Shown: positions 1 to 6,457, numbered from the stretch's first letter. The stretch: DNA of 6,894 nt from QQUD01 sp039029915 (GCA_039029915.1 JBCCFD010000430.1:1-6894), one strand, 5' to 3'. The notes: generated from the sequence alone by a model not told the origin. Made by a program: numbers and translations.

Positions 1-1125
1 GAAGAACATATCATGTTCCGCGATGCAGTTCGGGAATTCATTAAGCGTGATATTTTGCCTTACCATGAACAATGGGAAGAAGACGGTATCGTCCCACGTG
101 ATATTTGGCTAAAAGCTGGTGAAAATGGCTTTTTGTGCATGGATGTTCCCGAAGAGTATGGCGGTATGGGCGTTGATGATTACCGTTACTTAGCCATTTT
201 TACCGAAGAACTCGCCAAGAATGGGGTTCACGGACCGGGGTTTGGGATAACGAATGAACTAGTTGTGCCTTACTTAATGGCTTTTGGGAACGAAGAGCAA
301 AAGAAACGATGGTTTCCCAAATTGGCTTCCGGTGAATATATTGGGGCCCTCGCCATGACAGAGCCAAATGCTGGCAGCGATCTTCAAAGCGCACAAACAA
401 CAGCTATCCGCAATGGGGACCATTTTGTGGTGAATGGTCAAAAAACGTTTATCTCCAATGGAATTTTGGCCGATCTTGTTATCACCTATGTCAAAACAAC
501 GCCGGGAGAAGGCGCTAAAGGAACCAGCCTTGTCGTTATAGAACGAGGCATGGAAGGGTTTGAGCGAGGTAGAAATCTTGAAAAAATTGGACTGCACGCT
601 CAAGATACGGCCGAACTTTATTTCAAGGATGTTAAAGTTCCCGTTGAAAATATGCTGGGTGAAGAAGGAATGGGTTTCCGCTACCTCATGCACAATTTGC
701 CTCAAGAGCGCCTTACAATCGCCATTGGTAGTGTAGGGCAAGCAGAAGGGGCTTTAAACGCCACGATCGATTATTGTCGTGAACGTACTGCCTTTGGGCG
801 CCCCATTGGGAAGTTCCAAAACTCACGTTTTGAGCTAGCTGAAATGAAAACTGAACTGCAGGTGGCCCGAGTCTTTCTTGATCACTGTATTATGCTCCAA
901 GTTGACGAGAAACTTTCTGCTGAAGAAGCAGCGATGGCAAAATGGTGGTGCAGTGAAATCACCCAAAAAATGATTGACCGCTGTTTGCAGCTTCACGGCG
1001 GCTATGGATATATGCTTGAGTATCCGATTGCGAAGTTCTTCTTAGATCATCGGGTGAATCCAATTTATGGGGGCACCAACGAAATTATGAAGGAAATTAT
1101 CGGCCGTAGAGAGCTCGGCTTCTGA
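1..1125 (+). CDS. Acyl-CoA dehydrogenase, LCAD/isovaleryl-CoA dehydrogenase type (5'-truncated)
   Basis: FAD-dependent acyl-CoA dehydrogenase, catalysing alpha,beta-desaturation of an acyl-CoA with electrons passed to ETF; cytoplasmic. Residues are numbered from the first in-frame Met, at base 13. Signature 1 is A114-M-T-E-P-N-A-G-S-D (114-123). Signature 2 starts at Q326 (QLHGGYGY) and runs to about D345. The end is YGGTNEIMKE (352-361), as in mammalian LCAD. The MCAD/SCAD catalytic Glu (YEGT) is Gly353 here, so the base is probably E232 in PQERL, matching the helix-G Glu of LCAD and isovaleryl-CoA dehydrogenase. The frame is open upstream of base 13 (E-E-H-I), which fits the family N-terminus (EEHxMFRDxVR), and no ribosome site precedes that ATG. 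The true start is therefore left of the window, probably by a few to about 20 codons. A terminator follows. The exact acyl substrate cannot be read from the sequence. Confidence 0.95.
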   Translation, partial: EEHIMFRDAVREFIKRDILPYHEQWEEDGIVPRDIWLKAGENGFLCMDVPEEYGGMGVDDYRYLAIFTEELAKNGVHGPGFGITNELVVPYLMAFGNEEQKKRWFPKLASGEYIGALAMTEPNAGSDLQSAQTTAIRNGDHFVVNGQKTFISNGILADLVITYVKTTPGEGAKGTSLVVIERGMEGFERGRNLEKIGLHAQDTAELYFKDVKVPVENMLGEEGMGFRYLMHNLPQERLTIAIGSVGQAEGALNATIDYCRERTAFGRPIGKFQNSRFELAEMKTELQVARVFLDHCIMLQVDEKLSAEEAAMAKWWCSEITQKMIDRCLQLHGGYGYMLEYPIAKFFLDHRVNPIYGGTNEIMKEIIGRRELGF

Positions 1126-1158
1126 TGCAAAAATAGGCAAAAATTCCTAAATGTGATG

Positions 1159-1194
1159 GACGCCTTTGGCAATTGTCAATGGCGTCTTTTTTTT
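1159..1194 (+). terminator. Intrinsic terminator after the acyl-CoA dehydrogenase gene
   Basis: GACGCC (1159-1164) pairs with GGCGTC (1181-1186). After a T/T mismatch, TTGGC (1166-1170) pairs with GTCAA (1175-1179) around an AATT loop, giving about 11 base pairs. Eight consecutive T follow directly (1187-1194). It lies 33 bases past the stop codon and separates the dehydrogenase gene from the transporter genes. Confidence 0.93.
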
Positions 1195-1204
1195 CGCTAT
1201 TCTC

Positions 1205-1233
1205 TTAGCGAATTTTTGCTAGAATGATATGAT
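1205..1233 (+). promoter_or_regulatory. Candidate sigma-70-type promoter (extended -10) for the transporter operon
   Basis: TGATATGAT at 1225-1233 is an extended -10 motif: TGn followed by TATGAT, a 5/6 match to TATAAT. A weak -35 candidate, TTAGCG (1205-1210, 3/6), lies 17 bases upstream. The site is just past the terminator and would start transcription near 1240, leaving a leader of about 100 bases before the ATPase gene. This is a pattern match only; sigma-factor preferences of the likely host are not known to me. Confidence 0.42.
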
Positions 1234-1257
1234 TATGGTAACTTTTGAGAGACAAAC

Positions 1258-1300
1258 CTTTGAAAATTTAGACAGTTTGCATAAACCTTAAATTTTCAAG
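1258..1300 (+). promoter_or_regulatory. Stem-loop in the leader of the ATPase gene
   Basis: TTGAAAATTTA (1260-1270) is the exact reverse complement of TAAATTTTCAA (1289-1299). C1258-G1300 extends the stem if T1259 bulges. Inside, GTTT (1275-1278) can pair with AAAC (1283-1286) around a GCAT loop, leaving a 4/2 internal loop. No T-run follows, so it is not an ordinary terminator. Its position between the candidate promoter and the start codon suggests an mRNA leader structure or a DNA operator. The short direct repeat AAACCTT occurs at 1254-1260 and 1283-1289. Confidence 0.6.
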
Positions 1301-1343
1301 TAGAGAAGAGAAGAACATACCCAGACCACTCAAAAGAGGCTGA

Positions 1344-2120
1344 ATGACCATCGATAAAACCATCCTATCAGTTGAAGATGTTTCCTTGCGTTTTGGGGGA
1401 ACAGCCGCTTTGTCCAACGTAAGCTTTAAAGTGAATAAAGGTGAAATTCGAGCCATTATTGGCCCAAACGGGGCGGGTAAAACGTCAATGCTCAATTGCA
1501 TTAGCGGATTCTATCGCCCGCAAGAGGGGCGAATTTCATTTAAAGGGACTGATTTAACCAGAACACCCACACACAAAATCTCCACCCTCGGCGTGGCGCG
1601 TACTTTTCAAAATATTGCGCTCTATACGGGCTTAAGCACGTTAGACAATCTAATGGCCGCTCGACACATTCACATGAAACAAAATGCGTGGGCTAGTGCA
1701 CTTTACTGGGGAATGGCACAAAGAGAAGAAGTAGAACATCGTGAATTTGTTGAAGAAATCATTGATTTTTTGGAGATCGCCCACATTCGTAAATCTTTGG
1801 TGGGGAATTTGCCTTATGGTTTACGTAAACGCGTTGAATTAGGCCGCGCTCTGGCGCTAGAACCTGAACTTTTGCTACTTGATGAGCCCATGGCTGGAAT
1901 GAATGTTGAAGAAAAAGAAGATATGGCCCGATTTATTTTAGATATTTATGAACGCCGCGGTATTACTGTTATGCTTATCGAACATGATATGGGTCTTGTT
2001 ATGGATATTTCAGACAGGGTCGTTGTTTTAGACTTTGGGCAAAAAATTGGCGACGGAACACCAGACGCTGTTAAAGCAGATGAAAAAGTTATACAAGCCT
2101 ATCTTGGACAGGAAGTGTAA
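1344..2120 (+). CDS. livG: LivG-type ABC transporter ATP-binding protein
   Basis: ATPase subunit of a HAAT-family (branched-chain amino acid type) ABC importer; it sits on the cytoplasmic face and drives uptake by ATP hydrolysis. At 258 residues it is full length for LivG. Visible motifs are Walker A GPNGAGKTS (40-48), Q-loop Q89 in RTFQN, signature region LPYGLRKRVE (156-165), Walker B LLLLDEP (176-182) with catalytic E181, D-loop around 184-187, and switch H214 in IEHD. The C-terminal tail ending QAYLGQEV matches the usual LivG/LivF end. The signature is the LivG YG form rather than LSGGQ, and the usual Gln is R161. An in-frame TGA directly before the ATG fixes the start region, with AAGAGG (1334-1339) as ribosome site at short spacing. 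The next gene starts 2 bases after its stop. LivG is preferred to LivF from length and the signature region. Confidence 0.95.
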   Translation: MTIDKTILSVEDVSLRFGGTAALSNVSFKVNKGEIRAIIGPNGAGKTSMLNCISGFYRPQEGRISFKGTDLTRTPTHKISTLGVARTFQNIALYTGLSTLDNLMAARHIHMKQNAWASALYWGMAQREEVEHREFVEEIIDFLEIAHIRKSLVGNLPYGLRKRVELGRALALEPELLLLDEPMAGMNVEEKEDMARFILDIYERRGITVMLIEHDMGLVMDISDRVVVLDFGQKIGDGTPDAVKADEKVIQAYLGQEV

Positions 2121-2122
2121 AC

Positions 2123-4039
2123 ATGGTAAACAAACCTCAAACCCTGCCCCAATATTATCTTGAAAACGCTAATAAATTCCCTACTTCAAAAGTTTCAGTG
2201 AGACAAAAAGAGTTTGGAATTTGGCGTGAATTTAATTGGCAAGACTCTTATGAACAAGTTAAATATTTTGCCCTTGGTATGATCGCCCTTGGTCTTGAAC
2301 GCGGACAGCATGTTTCCTCTATTGGCGATAATGACCGGCAATATATGTGGGGATTTATTGGCATTCAAGCTATTGGAGGCGTTACCATTGGCCTCTACAC
2401 CGATATGCGTTCTAATGAAATCAGCTATGTTGTTAATCATAGTGATTCTGTGTTTGCCCTCGCAAAAGATCAAGAACAGTGTGATAAATTCCTCGAAGTA
2501 AAGCAGGAACTCCCCAATATTAAAAAAGTGATCTATTGGGATGATCGGGGCTTATGGGAATATGATGATGATTGGTTGATTTCTTTTGATGAAGTACAGG
2601 CACTGGGCAAAGAATTAGCGCAAAAAGAACCAGATAGATTTGCATCAGAGGTTGCAATAGGGAAAGGGGAAGACCTAGCCATGCTTTGTTACACATCTGG
2701 TACAACAGGTTTGCCAAAAGGGGTTATGATCAGCCATCATAATTTGATGAGCTCTTCTGAAGCCTATAACGAGGTAGATCCCCGCTTTGACACTGACAAT
2801 CATTTGAGTTTCCTGCCCCTAGGCTGGATTGCAGAGCCGGTTATTGGTTTTGGCGCCCATGCGGCGGATGGCATCATTGTCAATTTTCCAGAAGAACCGG
2901 AAACGGTACGCCAAAATATGCGGGAAATATCCCCTGAAGGTTTGATTTATAGCTCGCGCCTGTGGGAAAATTTGGTTGCCCAAATTCAGGTTCGGATGAA
3001 TGATGCTACGTGGTTTAATCGAAAGCTTTATGATTTCTTTTTGGGATATGGATATAAGGTTGCCAATAGCAAATTTAGCCAAGAAGCTGTTGGTTTTTGG
3101 ACTAAACTTCTCTACTTGATTGGCGATCAGCTAGTGTTTACACCCTTACGTGGCCAATTGGGTCTTGCCAATATTCGGGCTGCGTACACGGGGGGGGCGG
3201 CGCTAAGTCCTGATGCAATGCGCTTTTTGCACGCCCTTGGTGTGAACATTAAGCAGATTTATGGCTCAACTGAAGTGACAGGCGGCGCCACAATTCACCG
3301 TGATAATGACATTAAATTTGCCAGTGTGGGCCAACCGGCTCCCGGTATTGAAATTATCACGTCAGAAAAAGGCGAGCTGATGATTTCTGGCCCAACTGTG
3401 ATGCAAGGGTACTATAAGAATCCTGAAGCCACAGCCAAAGATATTTATTTGGATCAAAATGGCAAGCGGTGGTTCATGACGGGAGATGCCGGTCACATCG
3501 ATGAGGATGGCCATATTATTTTTCAAGATCGGCTAAAAAATATGCTCACTCTCAAAAGTGGTGAATCGTTTTCTCCACAGTTTATTGAAGGTCGGCTTAA
3601 GTTTAGTCCTTATATCAAAGACGTGATGGCAATTGGTGGGGAAGATCGAGAAAATGTTACGGCGTTAATTATTATTGACTTTGAAAACGTGGGGAATTGG
3701 GCTGAAAAACGTAGCTTAAGTTATACAACATTTACAGACCTATCCCAGAAACAAGAAGTTTATCGGCTTATTCAAAACTCTGTAGATGAAGTAAATGAAA
3801 GTTTGCCTTTGGGAGCGCGCCTTAAACATTTTGTTCTCATGCATAAAGAGTTTGATGCTGATGAAGCTGAAATGACGCGCACTCGTAAACTCAAGCGAAA
3901 CGTTTTGTATGATCGATATATTGAAATTATTGATGCAATGTATAACGGCGAGGAGCTGGTGGCTGTAAAAGCCCCTGTCAAATATCAAGATGGCCGTGAA
4001 GGCTTTATTGAGACCCAAGTGCGAGTTATGACGGTTTAG
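2123..4039 (+). CDS. AMP-forming acyl-CoA synthetase (long-chain-type) embedded in the transporter operon
   Basis: ANL-superfamily ligase that activates a carboxylic acid with ATP to an acyl-adenylate and then to acyl-CoA. Motifs: phosphate loop YTSGTTGLPKG (190-200), A5 YGSTE (380-384), A7 TGD (453-455), A8 hinge DRLKN at 469-473 followed by LKSGE (477-481), and a C-terminal TRTRKLKR (585-592) where K589 is the likely catalytic lysine. No core motif is missing. At 638 residues it is longer than FadD (about 560) and closer to the LACS/FAA1-like class; residues 285-350 are a long aromatic-rich stretch between motifs, and a tail of about 35 residues follows the last motif. There is no signal peptide or clear membrane span. 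AGGA (2110-2113) in the end of livG is the likely ribosome site; the gap is 2 bases. Lying between ATPase and permease genes, it probably traps the imported acid as its CoA ester. The substrate could be a fatty, branched or aromatic acid; the sequence does not decide. Confidence 0.93.
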   Translation: MVNKPQTLPQYYLENANKFPTSKVSVRQKEFGIWREFNWQDSYEQVKYFALGMIALGLERGQHVSSIGDNDRQYMWGFIGIQAIGGVTIGLYTDMRSNEISYVVNHSDSVFALAKDQEQCDKFLEVKQELPNIKKVIYWDDRGLWEYDDDWLISFDEVQALGKELAQKEPDRFASEVAIGKGEDLAMLCYTSGTTGLPKGVMISHHNLMSSSEAYNEVDPRFDTDNHLSFLPLGWIAEPVIGFGAHAADGIIVNFPEEPETVRQNMREISPEGLIYSSRLWENLVAQIQVRMNDATWFNRKLYDFFLGYGYKVANSKFSQEAVGFWTKLLYLIGDQLVFTPLRGQLGLANIRAAYTGGAALSPDAMRFLHALGVNIKQIYGSTEVTGGATIHRDNDIKFASVGQPAPGIEIITSEKGELMISGPTVMQGYYKNPEATAKDIYLDQNGKRWFMTGDAGHIDEDGHIIFQDRLKNMLTLKSGESFSPQFIEGRLKFSPYIKDVMAIGGEDRENVTALIIIDFENVGNWAEKRSLSYTTFTDLSQKQEVYRLIQNSVDEVNESLPLGARLKHFVLMHKEFDADEAEMTRTRKLKRNVLYDRYIEIIDAMYNGEELVAVKAPVKYQDGREGFIETQVRVMTV

Positions 4040-4088
4040 ACAAACGGCCGTTCCACATTGATTTTATTTGTAACTTGACTTTTTATGG

Positions 4089-4094
4089 AAGGAG
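4089..4094 (+). promoter_or_regulatory. Ribosome binding site fixing the livH start at 4102
   Basis: AAGGAG at 4089-4094 lies 7 bases before ATG 4102. A longer reading from TTG 4075 would add nine mostly polar or basic residues, would have no ribosome site of its own, and would place this site inside the coding region. ATG 4102 is therefore the start. Confidence 0.88.
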
Positions 4095-4101
4095 AAAAAA
4101 T

Positions 4102-5052
4102 ATGAATTGGGTGCTGGTTCCACAGCAAATTATCACCGGCATACTAAACGGTGGAACATTGGCTCTGATTGCCTTAGGCATTGTCCTGATCTATAAGTCG
4201 TCAGAGGTGTTTAACTTTGCTCATGGGCATATGGTTATGCTTGGTGCCTATTTTACTTGGCTATTTGCAGGGGGTGATTCAGAGGAAGCCCTAATTGATT
4301 TGCCGCTTTGGGCGGCAGTGATAGCTGCGGTGATTGTGGCAATTTTGATTGGTCTAGTAATTGAACGGATTGCCCTGCGGCCTATGACTGGTCAGCCACT
4401 CTTGTCTATTGTTTTAATGACGTTGGGATTGGCACAGCTATTTGAAGGGTTGACAACCGTTTTTTGGGGCACACAGCCTAAATCAAATTTCCCTGCTCCG
4501 TTTTCACCCAGTGATGTGATTAATATTCCGATTGCCCCAGTTAATGAGCAAAGCATTGTCTTTTTAGATCGCTTAATTATTAGTCAGGCCCGCTTAGCCA
4601 CCTTTGTCGTAGCGATTTTAGCAGCGGTAATATTTATTTTATTTTTCCAGTATACCAATGTTGGTCTTTCGATGAGAGCCGCCTCAGAAAATCATGAGCT
4701 GGCGCGTAGTGTTGGTATTAAGGTATCTCGCGTTTTTGGGGCATCTTGGGCGATTGCTGGTATTGTGGCCACGCTCGGGGGTGTTTTACTTGCTACAATT
4801 TCAGGCGTAAGCATCAACTTATCCTTTATTGCGTTGGTGGCATTTCCAGCAATTTTATTGGGTGGACTAGAGTCATTTTCGGGGGCGATTTTAGGGGGCG
4901 TTCTAGTAGGCCTTGTGCAAGCGTTGGTTCAGGCATCAACTGAAATTGAAGTTCGAAACTCAGCTGAAATTGCTCCGTATATTTTGCTTCTAATCATATT
5001 GGTCTTACGCCCTGAAGGGCTCTTTGGTCAAAAACGAATCGAGAGGATTTAA
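4102..5052 (+). CDS. livH: LivH-type branched-chain amino acid ABC transporter permease
   Basis: Inner-membrane permease of the HAAT family, expected to pair with LivM to form the channel. It has 316 residues from ATG 4102, within the usual LivH length. The N-terminus has the family pattern ALIALGIVLIYKSSEVFNFA (21-40), then HGHMVMLGAY (41-50). The cytoplasmic coupling loop is VGLSMRAASENHELARSVGI (187-206), the LivH form of the EAA loop that contacts the ATPase. Hydrophobic spans are roughly 9-31, 37-56, 68-88, 99-122, 166-184, 212-234, 241-278 (probably two) and 290-303. The end, LRPEGLFGQ (302-310), is typical. It starts 62 bases after the synthetase gene with its own strong ribosome site, the largest gap within the four-gene run. 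I see no terminator there, so co-transcription is likely. livM follows after 2 bases. Confidence 0.95.
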   Translation: MNWVLVPQQIITGILNGGTLALIALGIVLIYKSSEVFNFAHGHMVMLGAYFTWLFAGGDSEEALIDLPLWAAVIAAVIVAILIGLVIERIALRPMTGQPLLSIVLMTLGLAQLFEGLTTVFWGTQPKSNFPAPFSPSDVINIPIAPVNEQSIVFLDRLIISQARLATFVVAILAAVIFILFFQYTNVGLSMRAASENHELARSVGIKVSRVFGASWAIAGIVATLGGVLLATISGVSINLSFIALVAFPAILLGGLESFSGAILGGVLVGLVQALVQASTEIEVRNSAEIAPYILLLIILVLRPEGLFGQKRIERI

Positions 5053-5054
5053 AC

Positions 5055-6122
5055 ATGGCGGCTTTACGAACACCAGGAGATTTTGATCGTGATTATACGC
5101 AGGATATGGCAATCTTGCGTAAACCTTGGCATATAGGAGCGACTATTGCGGTCATCATATTCGCCTATACTGTCCCCTTTTGGGGAAATGCGTATATGGT
5201 TACAACTGGAAATACGATAGCCTATACAGTAATTGCTCTACAGGGTTTGAACTTGTTAACCGGATACACAGGACAAGTTTCCTTGGGGCAGGCAGCCTTC
5301 ATGATGGTGGGGGGGTATGCTTCAGCCTTGGTTACGATTAATTGGGGATTCCCGATTTATATTGCAATTCCGTTTGCGGCGCTTTCAACGGGTGTTGTAG
5401 GGTTGGTTTTTGGCTTACCGTCGCTGCGAGTAAAAGGATTTTACTTAGCAATGGCAACTTTAGCTGCGCAGTTTATTATTCCTTGGATTTCACGCCAAAC
5501 GTTCCCTGAACTTTTTGGGGGCACCAACGGTTTTATTGAGGTGCCTGTGGTTGAAGTGTTTGGGTTTAGTTTAGGTGAACCGGCTCAATTTTTCTTTCTT
5601 TCATTTACAGTTCTGTTGATTACAACGATTTTGACAAACAATATTGTGCGTAGTCGCTTAGGTCGAGCGTTTATTTCAGTTAGAGATAATGATTTAGCGG
5701 CCGAATTGTTGGGGATTAATCTGTTTGGTTATAAGCTACGTGCTTTTTTCTTAGCCGCAATGTTGGCCGGGGTGGCTGGTGCTTTGAAAGCACATGGGCA
5801 GCGGGGCGTTGGCACTGAATTTGGGTATGCTTTAGATGACTCGATCATTTTCTTAGGAATGTTGGTGATTGGTGGACTTGGCACAACAATGGGACCTTAT
5901 ATGGGCGGCATTTTTGTGATTTTGTTAGAAGATTTGGCACTTTGGATGGGTGGCGCTCTCGCAGAGGTGTTCCCTGGACAGGCGGCTGGCCTGTTGACTT
6001 CGTTCCGTCCCATATTTTTTGGCTTAATTTTGATGATTTTTTTGATTTATGAACCACGCGGCTTGACTTATCGCTGGATATTATCAAAGGCGGCTTGGCG
6101 TTTACGGCCGTTTTCCAGATAA
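5055..6122 (+). CDS. livM: LivM-type branched-chain amino acid ABC transporter permease
   Basis: Second membrane permease of the importer, partner of LivH. It has 355 residues. Diagnostic LivM blocks are GLNLLTGYTGQVSLGQAAFM (64-83), LRVKGFYLAMATLAAQF (124-140), GGTNG (155-159), the coupling loop SRLGRAFISVRDNDLAAELL (200-219) followed by GINLFGYKLRA (220-230), GGLGTTMGP (273-281) and EPRGL (333-337). Hydrophobic spans lie near 27-45, 54-68, 77-95, 101-120, 128-145, 178-194, 229-245, 263-292 and 318-332. A hydrophilic N-terminus of about 24 residues containing DYTQDMAI (13-20) precedes the first span; I recall similar N-termini in LivM proteins from operons with an acyl-CoA ligase, but could not check. 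AGAGG (5042-5046) is the ribosome site. The gap from livH is 2 bases, so translation is probably coupled. A 335-base gap follows. Confidence 0.95.
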   Translation: MAALRTPGDFDRDYTQDMAILRKPWHIGATIAVIIFAYTVPFWGNAYMVTTGNTIAYTVIALQGLNLLTGYTGQVSLGQAAFMMVGGYASALVTINWGFPIYIAIPFAALSTGVVGLVFGLPSLRVKGFYLAMATLAAQFIIPWISRQTFPELFGGTNGFIEVPVVEVFGFSLGEPAQFFFLSFTVLLITTILTNNIVRSRLGRAFISVRDNDLAAELLGINLFGYKLRAFFLAAMLAGVAGALKAHGQRGVGTEFGYALDDSIIFLGMLVIGGLGTTMGPYMGGIFVILLEDLALWMGGALAEVFPGQAAGLLTSFRPIFFGLILMIFLIYEPRGLTYRWILSKAAWRLRPFSR

Positions 6123-6138
6123 ATTATCCAGTTTTAAC

Positions 6139-6167
6139 CGTGCATGGAATGGAACTTATGATGCACG
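6139..6167 (+). repeat. Inverted repeat 1 downstream of livM
   Basis: CGTGCAT (6139-6145) pairs with ATGCACG (6161-6167) around a 15-base loop. It begins 17 bases after the livM stop. The flank after it is T-rich but broken, so it is at best a weak terminator or an mRNA end-protecting hairpin. Confidence 0.4.
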
Positions 6168-6196
6168 ATTCGTTTCTATCATTTCTTGCCGTTCAC

Positions 6197-6251
6197 TGAA
6201 GTACAGTCAAAATTATTTTGATGGGTACGAAGCGATTTGAGCTGTACTTCA
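6197..6251 (+). repeat. Inverted repeat 2: long stem-loop
   Basis: TGAAGTACAG (6197-6206) is the exact reverse complement of CTGTACTTCA (6242-6251). The stem continues with TCAAA (6207-6211) against TTTGA (6236-6240) if G6241 bulges, for 15 base pairs and a loop of about 24 bases. No T-run follows on either strand, so it is not an intrinsic terminator. It is the longest stem in the gap. Confidence 0.65.
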
Positions 6252-6253
6252 AA

Positions 6254-6304
6254 GCAAACAAAAATTCATCAACCTACTTTTTCCATCGAATCTTTTTTGT
6301 TTGC
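6254..6304 (+). repeat. Inverted repeat 3
   Basis: GCAAACAAAAA (6254-6264) is the exact reverse complement of TTTTTGTTTGC (6294-6304), an 11-base-pair stem with a 29-base loop. It starts two bases after repeat 2. The T-run is inside the right arm rather than after it, unlike a terminator. Confidence 0.55.
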
Positions 6305-6320
6305 ACATAATGAGTTAATA

Positions 6321-6343
6321 ATCGGCTAAATTATTTAGCTGAT
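6321..6343. repeat. Inverted repeat 4: 23-base near-perfect palindrome, possible operator
   Basis: ATCGGCTAAAT (6321-6331) and ATTTAGCTGAT (6333-6343) are reverse complements about a central T, apart from one position that forms a G-T wobble in RNA. The tight symmetry with a single central base fits a dimeric regulator site better than an RNA hairpin, which would need a larger loop. No regulator can be named. Confidence 0.45.
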
Positions 6344-6395
6344 AGTTTTGGCAAAAAGTTAAAATGGCATCGCTTTTTGTCAGTTGTTGTGTAGG

Positions 6396-6427
6396 TCACA
6401 AAAAATCAAAAATTTCTATTTTTGTGA
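6396..6427 (+). repeat. Inverted repeat 5, close to the ribosome site of the lipoprotein gene
   Basis: TCACAAAAA (6396-6404) pairs with TTTTTGTGA (6419-6427) around 14 bases. The left arm can instead pair with TTTTTGT (6374-6380), or form TTGTG (6387-6391)/CACAA (6397-6401), so the structures are mutually exclusive. The right arm ends 18 bases before the ribosome site AGGAG (6446-6450). AT-rich composition makes such pairing easier by chance. Confidence 0.42.
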
Positions 6428-6457
6428 GTTACCAAATTCTTTTATAGGAGAAGATAA

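Larger units (their letters stand above)
6123..6457. other. 335-base non-coding region before the binding-protein gene, rich in inverted repeats
   Basis: No convincing gene lies here; ORFs are very short. Five inverted repeats occur in succession (listed separately). None has the GC-rich stem plus T-run of a classic terminator, so readthrough from livM is possible. CATAAT (6306-6311) is a 5/6 match to a -10 box but has no good -35. The region presumably holds the control of the binding-protein gene, which in ABC importers is usually made in excess over the permeases. Confidence 0.6.

Noticed and set aside
274..741. 155-residue minus-strand ORF inside the acyl-CoA dehydrogenase gene
   Set aside because: It has no recognisable domain and lies fully opposite a well-conserved enzyme; a shadow frame.
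1156..1227. 23-codon ORF starting ATG 1156 after the dehydrogenase gene
   Set aside because: It runs through the terminator hairpin and T-run, has no ribosome site, and its composition follows from the terminator sequence.
4043..4052. 10-bp palindrome AACGGCCGTT between the ligase and livH genes
   Set aside because: A perfect 10-base palindrome is expected about once per 1024 positions, several per window this size. No T-run or flanking symmetry supports a function.
4075..4080. TTGACT as a -35 box for a livH promoter
   Set aside because: It is a 5/6 match, but no -10 box lies at proper spacing; the nearest TATGAA is 20 bases downstream, inside the start codon region.
4075..4101. TTG 4075 as the livH start, nine codons upstream
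   Set aside because: It has no ribosome site and would place the strong AAGGAG (4089-4094) inside the gene; ATG 4102 fits family N-termini.
6294..6304. T-run before the lipoprotein gene as an intrinsic terminator of the livM transcript
   Set aside because: The T residues are within the right arm of an A/T-rich stem, not after a GC-rich hairpin.
6348..6365. TTGGCA (6348-6353) and TAAAAT (6360-6365) as a promoter pair
   Set aside because: Each matches its consensus at 5/6, but the spacer is only 6 bases, far short of the 16-18 needed.
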